Source: Manis javanica (Eukaryota > Chordata > Mammalia > Pholidota > Manidae). Taken from it: a DNA stretch of 64,000 nt. A program made the position numbers and the translations under genes. This document shows positions 38,419 to 50,324 of this stretch, piece after piece (within the stretch, counting starts at the first letter, position 1; each line of letters begins with the position of its first letter). Location of the stretch: the NCBI RefSeq assembly GCF_040802235.1, contig NC_133157.1, positions 36,360,501 through 36,424,500 of the forward strand. Direction: 5' to 3'. The notes beneath the pieces are model-generated. The model was given only the letters and a program-made list of their open reading frames with translations, did no database searches and was not told where the DNA came from.

Positions 38419-38441
<23 letters not shown>
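38415..38441 (+). repeat. Poly(A) run of 27
   Basis: This is an uninterrupted 27-A tract. I found no upstream poly(A) signal at the expected distance and no convincing target duplication, so it may be a simple repeat. Confidence 0.85.
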
Positions 38442-38449
<8 letters not shown>

Positions 38450-39022
38450 GAATTAAAACCTGCAGGTTTAAAAATGACAAATTTCTACCTTTTCTTGAAT
38501 TTCCAGTACAAATTATTTCCCAGTTTCTAAGGCACTATTTGGTCTGAAGAAACATAACCCCAAGCTAGCTGAACCCCGGACACACAAAAACCAAACTTGA
38601 GGGCAGAATGAGATGGACAGAGGCAAGCAAGGGGAAGACAGAATGAAGTACCAGCAACCTTAAAAAAAGAAAGGTAATAGGAAAAAGTAAAAAGGTACAA
38701 AGAAAGCCATATTAAAAGGCTAGATAAGATGTAGCAGCACAGCAAAGAACAAAATGATTAGGCAGAAAAATATCATTCACACATTATCTTCTCAAAGGAA
38801 AACACCAGAAAGATGGTAAGAACAGCAAATATTAACCAGGCTTAGATGCAAAGCTAATAATCCTGCTCCTCAGGAAAATAACCTGAACCACATATTCAAG
38901 CGAGACCAAGTTGGCCATGCCCTACCTTGCCCTAAACCTGGCAAAGAAGAATATGAGGGTGGCAACTGCTAAGAACTCAGAAATTGTTGGCGCTCTCATT
39001 TAGGGGGATTTCAAAGGCTTAC

Positions 39023-39958
39023 CGTGGGACCTGTACTTGGAGGTGATGATTCTTCTGTGCACACAGACAAGACAGAGTGAGAAGGCATATGGGAAATCAG
39101 ATCAGAGGGGGTCAGGCTTGGCACTTCTGTGCCACTGTCCAAGTTCAAAGCTGAAAGCCCAAGAGTATGATGCCCATTGAGCTCACTGGCACTGCTTTGG
39201 GTGGAAGGCGTGAGGGAATTCCGGAACGTGCCGTTGCGGAGGCAGGATGTGCTATGGAAAGTGCTTGCCAGCTGGGCTGTCTTCTGACTGCTGTCATCAG
39301 AGTCAAGTTTGGGGAAGGACAGGGATTTGATATTGCTTACTGCAGGGATTGGGGGGAGGGGCACTTTGGAGGACAGCGACATCTTTTCACAGTTGCCCAA
39401 CTGTGGTAAGGTTATAAAGCCATTGGGTTTGTGAAGAGGCTTGAAATCTAGAGCTGCCCGCTCCAGGGATGCCAGGACCTCCTCATCCTGTAACACAGAC
39501 CCAGAGCCGCCTCTGGGCAAGTTACTGTCCAATAACTGAGCCATAATAGGTCCAGTGGTTCCTACCAGAATGTTTCTCAGCTCTTCCTTCTCATCAATAG
39601 TTTTCAGTTCCAGATTATCAAATGGGTCTTCTTCACACTCAAAGTCAGCAGGATTGAAATCTGCCTTTGCGTGCGGTGGGCTGAGGGCCTCCTGCTTTGT
39701 GGTGCTGCTGCTGACCCGAGTTGGGGTGAGGATGCTGTTGTGCTGTAAGCTGGCGAGGATGGGGTTCATAGGAGGTGGCATCGTGGTTGTACTGGGAGTC
39801 CTGGAAAAGCTCATCGTGCTGTTGCTCTCGGCGCCACTCTGAGATTTCACTTTAGCTTCCGCTTCCCCAGCTTTGTGCTGTGCTTCCCGCTGGGCTTCTT
39901 CAATTTTTTTAACACCTTCAGCCCACTCAATGGTCTTTTTTTCCAAAGAAAAGTCATA
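39023..39958 (-). CDS. UBAP1: UBAP1 large central coding exon
   Basis: The acceptor is tttgtag|TATGAC and the donor is CCCACG|gtaagc. The 936 nt encode residues 54-365. It begins [20 protein letters not shown], the end of UMA followed by a charged helix (EEAQREAQ...). A long low-complexity Ser/Thr/Pro/Leu linker follows, with an acidic patch ([20 protein letters not shown]). In the human protein the middle region binds PTPN23 (HD-PTP). The frame stays open past the donor for a few codons, but splicing to the next exon gives the conserved TGPT-VTPPNF junction. Confidence 0.96.
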
Positions 39959-40554
39959 CTACAAAGATACAGCAGAGAAAGGAGGTGTGAACCCAGGTGC
40001 TGCACCTCCCTGACTCAATTCCTCCACCCATTTCACATCCTCCTCAACCAGCACTGGGTGAGGATTGAGCAAGGCAGCATTTAAGGTACACAGGATGATT
40101 CCCACTCAGGAAGGCTAAGGCTCCCTGACCTCTTATCGTTTAATCAAACTGTGGTCCCAGATTACTTCTACAAAGAGTTCCCACCACCTCTAATCCTGGA
40201 TACCAAGCCAAAAGTACTTTGCCACTTCCCTTCTCTCCCCTCAATCCAATTTCTTTCCTAGACTCCTTCACTCAGGCAGGGCTCAGCCACATTCTCTGAA
40301 GCCTTTCTGATAGCCAGGCGTTCCTTCCTCTTAATAACTCTTACCTGTCTCTACCATTTGATGCTGAGCTCATGTGACCACATGTAGCTTTAATCTCTAG
40401 TCATTAATCTTTCTCTAAACACTTCCCCCAACAATATCACAAGCCTCCCATGGGCAACACCTGGGCTTTAGACCTTCCTAGGGTATCTATTAGTATCTAT
40501 TATCTAGCACAATGCCCTAAACAGATCTCATGCTCAATGACAACCACCCCTTAA

Positions 40555-40785
40555 CATTTAAGAAGCACTTATAAAGCGCCACACATGATTCTAAGCACTT
40601 TTTACATAGTAATGCTCTAGATTTTCTCAACAACCCTTTAAAGCAGGTACTGTTGTTACCCTCACTTTACAAGGGCTATGCCCAAGGTCATAAAAGCAGG
40701 TAGGTGGTAGAGCCTGGATCTGAACCCTGGGCAGTCTGACTACAGATTCTATGCTCTTAAACTACTTTCTAATAATTATAATGAA
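40555..40785 (+). mobile_element. MIR SINE relic
   Basis: It contains agcacttataaagcgccaca, cctttaaagcaggtactgtt and gagcctggatctgaaccctgg, the MIR core and flank. The preceding 40260-40540 may be L2-derived. Confidence 0.75.
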
Positions 40786-41839
40786 CAGATTGTACTCTAA
40801 ATTCAGGAAAACTGCTTGTTAAGAAATCTAGGGAGATGGTATTAGGACACTAATCCACCACTTCCCAGGCTGCTGGCTTCCTGAATAAAGCAAAGCGACC
40901 TCCCCTTTTCACCACACTTGTCTCTCAAGTTTTGGCTTTCTGAGCAATAAGGAATCAAATCTGGGTTCAGAACTAAGCTCTGGCTGTGTAATAATTTCTA
41001 GAAACATATGCTGCCTCATAGTACAATCTTTCAATAAAGCATAAAACATTTTTTAAAAATCTACACATACTCAAATGAAGATTTTACAGTGTAAACTGCA
41101 TACAGATTCAGTTCACTGTTCCTTAACAGCTTAAAGCATAGCACAGTTCAAAACAATTTAATTCGCACATATAAAAAAAAAATGCACCTATTATCTAAAA
41201 TGAAATTCACCTAAGACAGGAGAAAACAAAATCTTTGGTGTTTAAAGCACCAGAGCTAACCATAGTCTGTGTGCACATTCAAGGTTGAAAGACAGTAAGA
41301 GTAATAAAGAAGGGAAAGGAGAGGAAAGAGGTCTACCTACTGCCAAGACTAGAGTTTCAGGGTAGAAGAAACATAATAAAGTGCCTCTGGTCATTCCCAC
41401 ATCTTTCAGCTTCAAACAACAAAAGAGAAGCCTAGAAATGCACATGTCAAGAAGTTAATTCACACCCCTGAGCAGGCTGTTAGGCCCCAGAAAGACACCT
41501 GGGGGGATCATGGGGCTTCCTTTCTAGCAATAACAGAACAGTCAGAAAACAGCAATGGGCAAAGACTGCTGCTTCTGTGGAGGAAGTCTAATTTTACAAT
41601 TAGTTTCCTTCACCAAATACTGAGACTGTAACCAACTTCCCACCACCTATAAACACATGTCTCTGAAGCTTTACTCCCAAGAACAACTGGAAATTTGTCC
41701 CCTTTTTTTAAATAAAACTTTTACTGAGTTCTGTGTTTTAATTACCAAAATAATGTACCATACTTGGAACACATAAAAACACAGAAAAAAATAGATTATG
41801 GTGAAAAATAAGATTGTGGTTTGAGTGTACAATAATAAA
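40786..41839 (-). other. UBAP1 intron, nothing recognised
   Basis: This is unique intronic sequence between two MIR relics. Confidence 0.5.
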
Positions 41840-42035
41840 AAAAAGCATCATTTATGGAGTACCAGGAACCAGAATAAGAATTATAAATGCATTATTTTAC
41901 TTAATCCTTCTAACAACCTTAAAAACTTATTATTCCCATCTTACAGATGAGAAAATAGAAGCCTGGAGAGTTGAAGAAATCTGGCAGACTGCACAGCTAT
42001 TACATGGCAATTCCAGCCCATGAATGAGTGACACC
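41840..42035 (+). mobile_element. MIR SINE relic
   Basis: attatttttacttaatccttc-like sequence, cccatcttacagatgagaaa and a diverged tail ending near aattccagccc match MIR. Confidence 0.7.
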
Positions 42036-42789
42036 AGAATCTGCTCTAAACCATGACACTATGGCCACCCCCTACTACTGTGGCCACCACCACTACCACC
42101 CCACATTTAATGAAATCTCTGTGGACCCTGGCTGCAAAGACTACGTGTGTATTTTACTGGCTCACGCTAAAGGATTTTTTAGCTGAAAAATCAAATTTGT
42201 TCTGTCATACAAGGGCAAACAAGATAAAGTTACAGGAAGCTTCAGATATATCTGTCTTGGGCTCCAGATTTAATTCTTCTCTAGACGAGGGGGAAGAGGG
42301 AGGGGTAGTACCAATACCACAGCCAAATCCCCAAATGGAGACCCCAGGCAATCAAAAATTTAAGGGCACTATTACAGAGAACAACAACAAAAAAGTCAAC
42401 TGCCCCACACAGCAACAGAGTTCAGAGCCTTCATCTCCTCTTTTGTTATTACAGGGTCCTGGGAATACAGTGGGCACAGGACAGGCACTTATCAGTGCTT
42501 CACACTACAAATAAATAGGAAATTCCCAGCAAAGTCTAAAATAGCACAATTTGGGATTCTAAAGTTTTCTGAATGAAGAGATGAAGCAGTGAATAATATG
42601 AGAACTACTGACAGAAGATGGAGGCATTTTTAAATCATACTGCTGATAGTATCCTGCACACAGAAAGGTGTTCACTGAATATTGTCTCCAAATGAAGAGA
42701 ACAGGTAAAACTTTATAAGGGAAATTCTGTATCTCTTCTTGGCCCATAACATCTCCATACATAAGGAATTATCTACTCAGGACTCAAAA

Positions 42790-43565
42790 ACATGTAAGAC
42801 GCTCAACATCATTAGTAACTAAGGAAATACACATCAAACCACAAGAGACCATGGCACACCCACAGTGTGTATATAACCAAAAAAACAGTAACAACAAATT
42901 GGCAGAGGTGTGAAGAAACTGGAACCCTCATGAAGTATAGACAGGATTGTAAACTGGGGCAGCCACTTTAGAAGATAGTCTGGCAATTCCCCAAAAGGCT
43001 GAATACAGTTACCCTATGACCCAACAATTCCAGTCCTATGTATGTACCCAAGAAAACTGGAAGCATATTTCCACACAAACACCTGTATATATAAATGTTC
43101 ACTGCACCATTATTCCTTATAGCCAAAACATGGAAACCACCAAAATGTCTATCAGTTAATGAAAGGATAAACAAAATGTGGTATATCAACACAATGGAAT
43201 ATTAAGCCATATAAATGAATTAAGTACTAATACTTCATCTGTAACATGGAGAAACCTTGAGGACATACACTATAGTCACAAAAGGTTATATGTTGTATTA
43301 CTCCATATATATGATACACCCAGAATCGGCAAATCCAGAGAAAGAAAGTAGACTTAGTGATTGCCAGGGGCTGGGGGGAGGGAAATATAGGGAGTGACTG
43401 GTAACAGGCACTGCATTTCTCTTTGCAGTGATGAAAATGTTCTGGGAATTTGATAGTAAAGATGATTATATAACTTGGAATATACTAAAAACCACTTATT
43501 TGCATACTTTAAAAGGGTGAATTTTATGGTATGTGAATAATTTTCTCTTGATAAAGATGTTATTA
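42790..43565 (+). mobile_element. Old L1M fragment (ORF2 end and 3'UTR)
   Basis: It begins at the conserved ORF2 text (gacgctcaacatcattagta) and runs through accctatgacccaacaattcc, ggaatattaagccat and gatgaaaatgttctgggaat to gaattttatggtatgtgaat. It is strongly diverged with no usable frame. Confidence 0.75.
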
Positions 43566-43764
43566 AACAAAAATAACTGAAATTCTCCCACTATGATGAC
43601 TCACTGCATACAGACTGCAAGATTAAATAAATAGTTTTTAGAGTAACATGGTGATGTGTTAGTGAATCCCCCAGAAACAAAACTTCTTTGGCAGAAAGTT
43701 GTATTTTTAAAAATCTTAACTCACAAGACAAAGTGTTTGAGAAACTTCTATTTTTCTATGTGTT

Positions 43765-43880
43765 TCCCTCTCTAACTGAAAGCTCCTTGAGGACAGTAGT
43801 AACTAAGGCATTTACCTCTATCCTCAGCTCTAGCAGAGCACGGCTCAAAAGCAGGCATTCAATAAATGTGTGTTTAAAGA
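43765..43880 (+). mobile_element. L2 3'-end relic
   Basis: It carries a typical L2 tail: gaaagctccttgaggacagt then ggcattcaataaatgtgtg. Confidence 0.7.
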
Positions 43881-44769
43881 AGAAAGGAAGTCACAAAACA
43901 TAGGAATATTTGCTGCTTTTAAGAAGTAATTCTACATATTTACATATAACTCAGCTTTTCAGCTTTAAAGATGGGAGGATTGAGAAAGAGGCTTTTCAGG
44001 AGATGGCATTTAAGCAGTCTAGAAGAATAAATAAATTTTAACAGGCAGACAGCTTTTAGTACAGCAAGAAAGAGAAGAATATTCCAAGTGGAGAGAACAG
44101 TCCATGAGAAAAAGCATGGTATAGACAGATGATACACACAGTATATTCAACAAATGGTTCATAACCTAGTTTGGCAGGAACACAGTGGAAATGATCAGCT
44201 AAGGTGCTTTACCATAGCTTATGTCTAGATTTGATTCAGTAAGGATTGGTGAATTATTATTTTTTTAATAGAGATGTGAAAACTTAAAACTTAAAACAAA
44301 TTATTCTAGAAATAATTTGTAAAACTGAAGGAAAATGCTGTAAGCAGAGGGGCCAGTTAAAAAGGCTACTGTTATAGCCCAGGCAAAAAAATAAAGATGA
44401 ACTGGATGATAAAGGTGAGACACAACAATGAGAAATATATTATCTAACTTGAGTGACCAAAAAGATAATGAGGACATTGAGAGAAAAGGAAAAGAGGTGA
44501 ATAAGCAAATTGGGTTTGCTTTGGACAAGGCACAGAATCCTAAGAATACACAGTCTAACAGATTACACAAGATCTGTAATAGATATTTAAGCACATTTAA
44601 GGGTGTGTGTGTGTGTGCTCATGCACGCATGCAAGCACGAGTAAAAGAATGTGAGTCAAACAGTACAGGAACAGTAAGAAATACAAGGGATCTGAGAATG
44701 ATTTTTTTCTACTTCACTATATGGCAAATTCTTACTCTTTAAATTTTTAAATGCACTAAACTTTAACTA

Positions 44770-44949
<180 letters not shown>

Positions 44950-45269
44950 CTATTATTTGTTTTGCTATTATCTCTAGGATACATTAATTTATGCTACCCT
45001 AAGACTAGAAGCTACACAAAGTTCCTCTTTCTGACTGCTTACCTACCTTCTCCTGACCCTAAGTCTCTAAGGAAAACTTAAGCCTATTTGATCTTACTAG
45101 GGTTTACTTCCAATTGTACCTACTGTAAATACAAAGTGCCCACAGCAGTCTCCCCAACACCCACTACCACCTGCCCTCAACTCCTAAGGGTCACCTCCTT
45201 GCTCCCTGTACCCAAGTCACAGTGATTCTCTGTTCCTCAATCACAACAGGGTTAAGCCCACATAAAAAA

Positions 45270-45630
45270 CTGCACTGGGTGCTCTATCTGGAATGTTCCC
45301 TCAGATATATGCATGACTTACTCTTTCACCTTCTTCAAGTCTGCTCAAATGTCACTTTCTCAGTGAGGCTTACCCTAACCACCCTATTTAAAATTACTAC
45401 ACTGCCCTCACTACAGTACTCCCATGTTACCATCTACCTTTTGCTTTATAGCACTTCTTACCTTCTAATATGTAATTCATTTTTAAATTACATTTATTGT
45501 CTGTCTTGCCCAAAGGAACGTAAGCTCCTTGCAGGTAAGATTTAAGTCTCTTATTCACTGATGTAGTCTCAAAACCTACAACATTGCCTGGCACATATTA
45601 GGCACTTAAAAATACTGCTGAATCGATGAT
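45270..45630 (+). mobile_element. L2 3'-end
   Basis: tcaaatgtcactttctcagtgaggc, gtaagctccttgcaggtaag and gcctggcacatattaggcac follow the L2 3' end closely. Confidence 0.8.
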
Positions 45631-46133
45631 AGAACATGAACAAAAGAACTTCCTTGATTAAGATTTCTCTGCTTTAGGATCATTTCTTAATTGGTACAAA
45701 GATAGTATTCTAGTTTTTGTTTTCTAAAGACTACATTCTGGAGCAGATGTAGAAAACTTAAGCAGCATAGCACTTTCAAAAAAAGAAAAACCAGACAAGA
45801 CCATGGGAATCAGAATAAGATTAACAAAAGACACAAGCCATATGAAACCAAACTGTTTTAACTCCCTAGAGGTTCTCTGCCTATCACAGATGAGTAATAC
45901 AGAAAGACCAGGACAGCACCAGTGATTTATATAGGGCCAGGCAAAATGAGAGTGGCTCCTGTATATGACTCCCACTAGCTACACACTATGGTTTCTTTGC
46001 TGGACAAGGTTTGGGGTTAACTTACTGGCAGAACCATCATGACAATGAAACAGCCTATAAAATGAGTAATGCTTTTTGAGTATTAGTGACTAGTAAAGGC
46101 TTGCTTCTGGACATCACATTAGTGTATTTTCTT

Positions 46134-47615
46134 TTTTTTTTAAATTGAAGTATAGTTGATATACAATCTTGTATTGGTTTCAAGTATACAATACAGTGGT
46201 TAAACAGTTACCCCCATTATTAAATCCTCACCCCCCCTCGTACGATTACTATCTGTCAACATACGAAGATTTTATAGAATCACTGACTACATTCTCCATG
46301 CTGTACTACTAGCCAATGACCAACCTACATTATGATTTAAAATTTCTGTGCCCTTTTATCCCCCTCACCCTTTTCACCCACCCACCCCAACCCCTCCCTC
46401 ACGGCAACCACCAGTCTCTTCTAAGTGTCTATGAGTCTACTGCTATTTTGTTCATTGCTTTGTTTTGTTTTTATAGTCCACAAATAAGTGAAATCATATT
46501 GTATTCATCTTTTTCCACCTGGCTTATTTCACTGAGCATAATACCCTCTAGCTCCATCCATGTTGTTGCAAATGGCAGGCTTTCTTTCTTTTTATGGCTG
46601 AATAATATTCCACTGTGTATATGTACCACTTCTTTATGCATTCATTTACTGATGGACACTTTGGTTGCTTCCATATCTTGGCTATTGTAAAAATAGGGCA
46701 ATAAACATAAAGGTGCATGTATCTTTTAGAATCAGGGATTTTGTTTTCTTTGGGTAAATTCCTAGAAGTGGAATTACTGGTCACATGGTATTTCTATTTG
46801 TATTATTTTTGAGGAACCTCCATATTGCTCTCCACAGTGGCTGCACCAACTGACATTCCCACCAACAGTGCAGGAGGGTTCCCTTTTCTCCACATCCTTG
46901 TCAACACTTATTTCTTGTCTTTTGGAGAGAGGCCACTCTGACTGGTGTGAGGTGATCATCTCACTGTGTGGTTTGGATTTGCATTTCCCTGATGATTAGC
47001 AATATGGAGCATCTTTTCATGTGCCTGTTGGCCATCTTTATTTCTTTTTTGAAAAAATGTCTGTTCAGGTCCTCTGCCCATTTTTAAACCGGGTTATTTG
47101 GGGTTTTTTTGGTGTTGAGACATATGAACTCTTTATATATTCTGGGTGTCAACCCCTTATCGAATAAATCCTTTACAAACATATTCCCCCATACTGTAGG
47201 TTACCTTGTTCTTCTGCTGATGGTGTCTTTGCTGTACAGCCTTTTTATATGTAGTCCCACTTGTTCATTTTTTGTTTCCCGTGCCCAAGGAGATGTGTCC
47301 AGGAAAAAATTGTTCATGCTTTTATGTTCAAGAGATTTTTGACTGTTTTCTTCTAAGAGTTTTATGGTTTCATGTCTTACATTAAGGTCAAAGACTGATC
47401 TCTTTCGAGTTTACTTTTGTGTATGGAGTTAGACAGTAATCCAGTTTCATTCTCTTGCATGTAGCTGTCCAGTTTCTCAACAAGAGTATTGAAGAGGCTG
47501 TCTTTTCCCCATCATATATTCATGGCTCCTTTGTCTTTTAATGGACCATATATGCATGGGTTTATGTCTGGGCTCTCTATCCTGTTCCACTGATATATGG
47601 ATCTGTTCTTGTGCC
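46134..47615 (-). mobile_element. 5'-truncated L1 (1.48 kb) with 13-bp TSD
   Basis: The poly(T) at 46134 is the tail of a minus-strand L1. The body carries the 3'UTR and the ORF2 C-terminus ([17 protein letters not shown], then upstream RT-distal sequence). The direct repeat AGTGTATTTTCTT flanks it at 46121-46133 and 47616-47628. ORF2 has several stops. It lies in the same orientation as UBAP1. Confidence 0.93.
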
Positions 47616-48251
47616 AGTGTATTTTCTTGAGTGCTCAGGAACACAGTAAGACAATTCTACCTCTTCCATTGAGGTCTCTCCCTTCTAAAACCTCTGTAGA
47701 TTTCAAAACCTACCAAGCTCAAGATATCTATCACTCCCATTTCCTGAAGCAGATAATGCTCTAGTACACCTGAAACCCACCCTCTATCAGGAAGAAGGTC
47801 CCTGTTCCCATCCCTGGGATGAGGGTGTCTCTCCTTGCCATATAACGTCAAGCCAGAACTAAAACATTTTACCGATCACTCCCTCAGCTAGCAAATTAAA
47901 ACCACAACTGTATTCAATTTTGTGATTTTTCTGGGGCATAACCAAAATTATTAACACTCTAGGAAAGTTTCCAAGTTGGTCATATCTTTAGAAGTGCTGT
48001 TTTCTCAGGATGACAATGCCTTTCACATTCCCACCCTTATATACTTATTTCTAGTCCCTTAAGAATAAGCCTAACAACTCCCTTCTCAATCACACACTAC
48101 CCAGTTCATATCGCCACCTCAAGTCTTACCACTAGGTATTATTAATATGTTTGTTTCCTTATACTCCTCTAGAGATTGAGCCAGAATATCAGTGTCCCTT
48201 AGAAGGGATAAATGCTTCTTATCTACATATCCCAAACTCAGCATATCTTGC

Positions 48252-48556
48252 TGTCTTGCCAATGGGTTTCAGCCCCGGGTAAGTTGGCTATGGATTCAAT
48301 GTGACCAAAGAAATTGACAGCAAAACATGCTTTGGGGTGAAAGGGTTTATTACCCGGCTTGTTCTCCCGGCAGTAGGTCAAGCACAAACATCCCTGCCTC
48401 TGCCCAAAGCACTGGGCCCAGCTCTTTATAGAGTGCAATAATAGCTTATTGCCTACTAAAGGTGTGGAAGCAGTAGCCTAGCAACAGGCCAGTTACATCA
48501 TCAGGGGGTTTAAGTTCAGTGAATATCCTGGCCATAGGAAACCCAACTTCCCCACA
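48252..48556 (-). mobile_element. Solo retroviral LTR (305 bp), TSD CTTGC
   Basis: The plus strand reads TGTCTTGCC...CTTCCCCACA with a perfect 5-bp repeat CTTGC at 48247-48251 and 48557-48561. On the minus strand the LTR starts TGTGGGGAAG and has TATAAA (48430-48425) and AATAAA (48351-48346), about 75 bp apart. That fits a U3-R-U5 layout of class I (gammaretrovirus-like) LTRs. No internal viral sequence is present. It is unrelated by eye to the LTR at 36035. Orientation follows UBAP1. It encodes no protein. Confidence 0.87.
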
Positions 48557-48561
48557 CTTGC

Positions 48562-50324
48562 AGATGAGATTTTTCTCAACAGGTAAACAACAAAGAAAGA
48601 AGACAAGGTCTTAAACTTGTTTTATATTGACCCTCACCACCCATACTAACATACACTGAATATTAAAATTCAAAATTTTACCCAAATGGCAAGACTAGTC
48701 ATGAAAATGTTTTAACCAAGTACTCATGCATCTTGTAAGCACATTTTTAAGATTCTGGACAAAGTCACAACAATGTACCAGGTGCCAAACAGGTAACTAT
48801 CAGATACCATCACAGCCTGCCAACAAACCTAAGCATTGGTTTCAATACTAAAACCCTCTGCCACTTATGAAATACTTTATGTTACAGAGATTAATAGCTA
48901 AATTCTTTTTAATTTTGAAGAATTTCTCTCTCTTCCATGAAAACAGGTGCTCAAATGTTTGAAAGTAGATTCTAACTTTGGCTAGTGCCCTGATTAACTG
49001 GAAACAAAGCTGAAACTAGCATTTTCTCAGAAGCATTGGAAAGCCTTATAGTAAAGAATCACAAAATTTAGTCTTTTAAGCAATTTTTCTGTATTCCAAG
49101 TAGTTTAACTGTATGACACACACGCATTAGAAGATAACACATACAAGCATGTATGATATACAAACATAAGAAAACCTACCCACATAATACTAGCAAAATT
49201 TTCTTAAAAGAATATCTCTTGTAAATTGCTAATGGGGGATGATGGGGAAAAGCAATCTACAACAAAGTACTACAGATATCTGAACCAAATGAGAATATCT
49301 TTTAAGAAAAATGTTGCTTCCTTGCCCACCTTTCAGTTAGTAAACTAAGACAGTGTTGTATACACTGATAGCTTATATTCTATAAATGGAACTAGGCGCT
49401 GGCTTAGGGACCTACTAGATCAAGCACAATACCTTTAAACAACTGCTGTGTCTCTTCATTAGCACCAGTTATCTACTTTAAAAAGCAGTTTCATGTCACT
49501 GACAAAGCCAGTGCCAAGGTAATTTAGCACATCCCCTAACCATCCCTGATCGTATTCTTTCAACTTTGTTAACAGGGAATGAGCAACCAGTTGTATGATT
49601 ACTGGGAGGAGGAGGAAGGGATAAAGGGCAAAGAGGCACCTACGGAGATAGCGACGATGAAACATCCTTGATTGACGGACAGAAATGACTCACAGAGCAA
49701 TCAGTGATACTGGGAGGGCTACAAAGAGTATTTCGTGCAAATATAACCAACTCTGACTTAGGAACTGTTCATTTATATCCAAGATATCAGAACACTATTT
49801 AAGGATGTCAATTTCTCTTGCTCTCGATACATTTTGTTTTTAAAACAGATTCAGTATAAACTCAATTAACCACATGGCTCAGAGAATTAAACACTGTGGC
49901 TAACAATTTTGGAGCTCACCCCAAATATCTTTTCATTTCAGTCTTTATTACTGAAAATCTTTCTAAAATGTCTGAGGTCAATTTTCAAAAAGAAAGTAAG
50001 TGCATCTCTGATGGCAGTGCTGTGGCAGCTCCCTGAAGTCAGGTTCTGCGCATCACTGCATTACCTGCTACCAGAAGACGCTGGGCTGAATGTGTAATGA
50101 CTCAGGATAAATTCTGGGAAGGCTTCATTCTGGGTGCTCTTTCTTTCTAAATTGTTGATATTTATTATTTTGTGATCTTTTTTTCTGGGAAAAAAAAATG
50201 GTATAACTCCAGAAGGAGGAGAAATTCTTCATAGAAGGTAGCAACTGGATTACACTTACTTTGAATTCAAATTGAGCATTCAAACTGAGGTTTTTGAAAA
50301 AGAACAAGACAGATGGATGGATTA
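48562..50324 (-). other. UBAP1 intron, nothing recognised
   Basis: This is AT-rich unique intron between the solo LTR and the long L1. Confidence 0.5.

Noticed and set aside
39011..39022. Extension of the UBAP1 central frame past its donor
   Set aside because: The gtaagc donor and the conserved junction with the 33040 exon show that this is intron.
42053..42514. 153-codon plus-strand open frame in a UBAP1 intron
   Set aside because: It begins in simple Pro/Thr sequence, overlaps probable repeat tail, and is antisense to UBAP1 without support.
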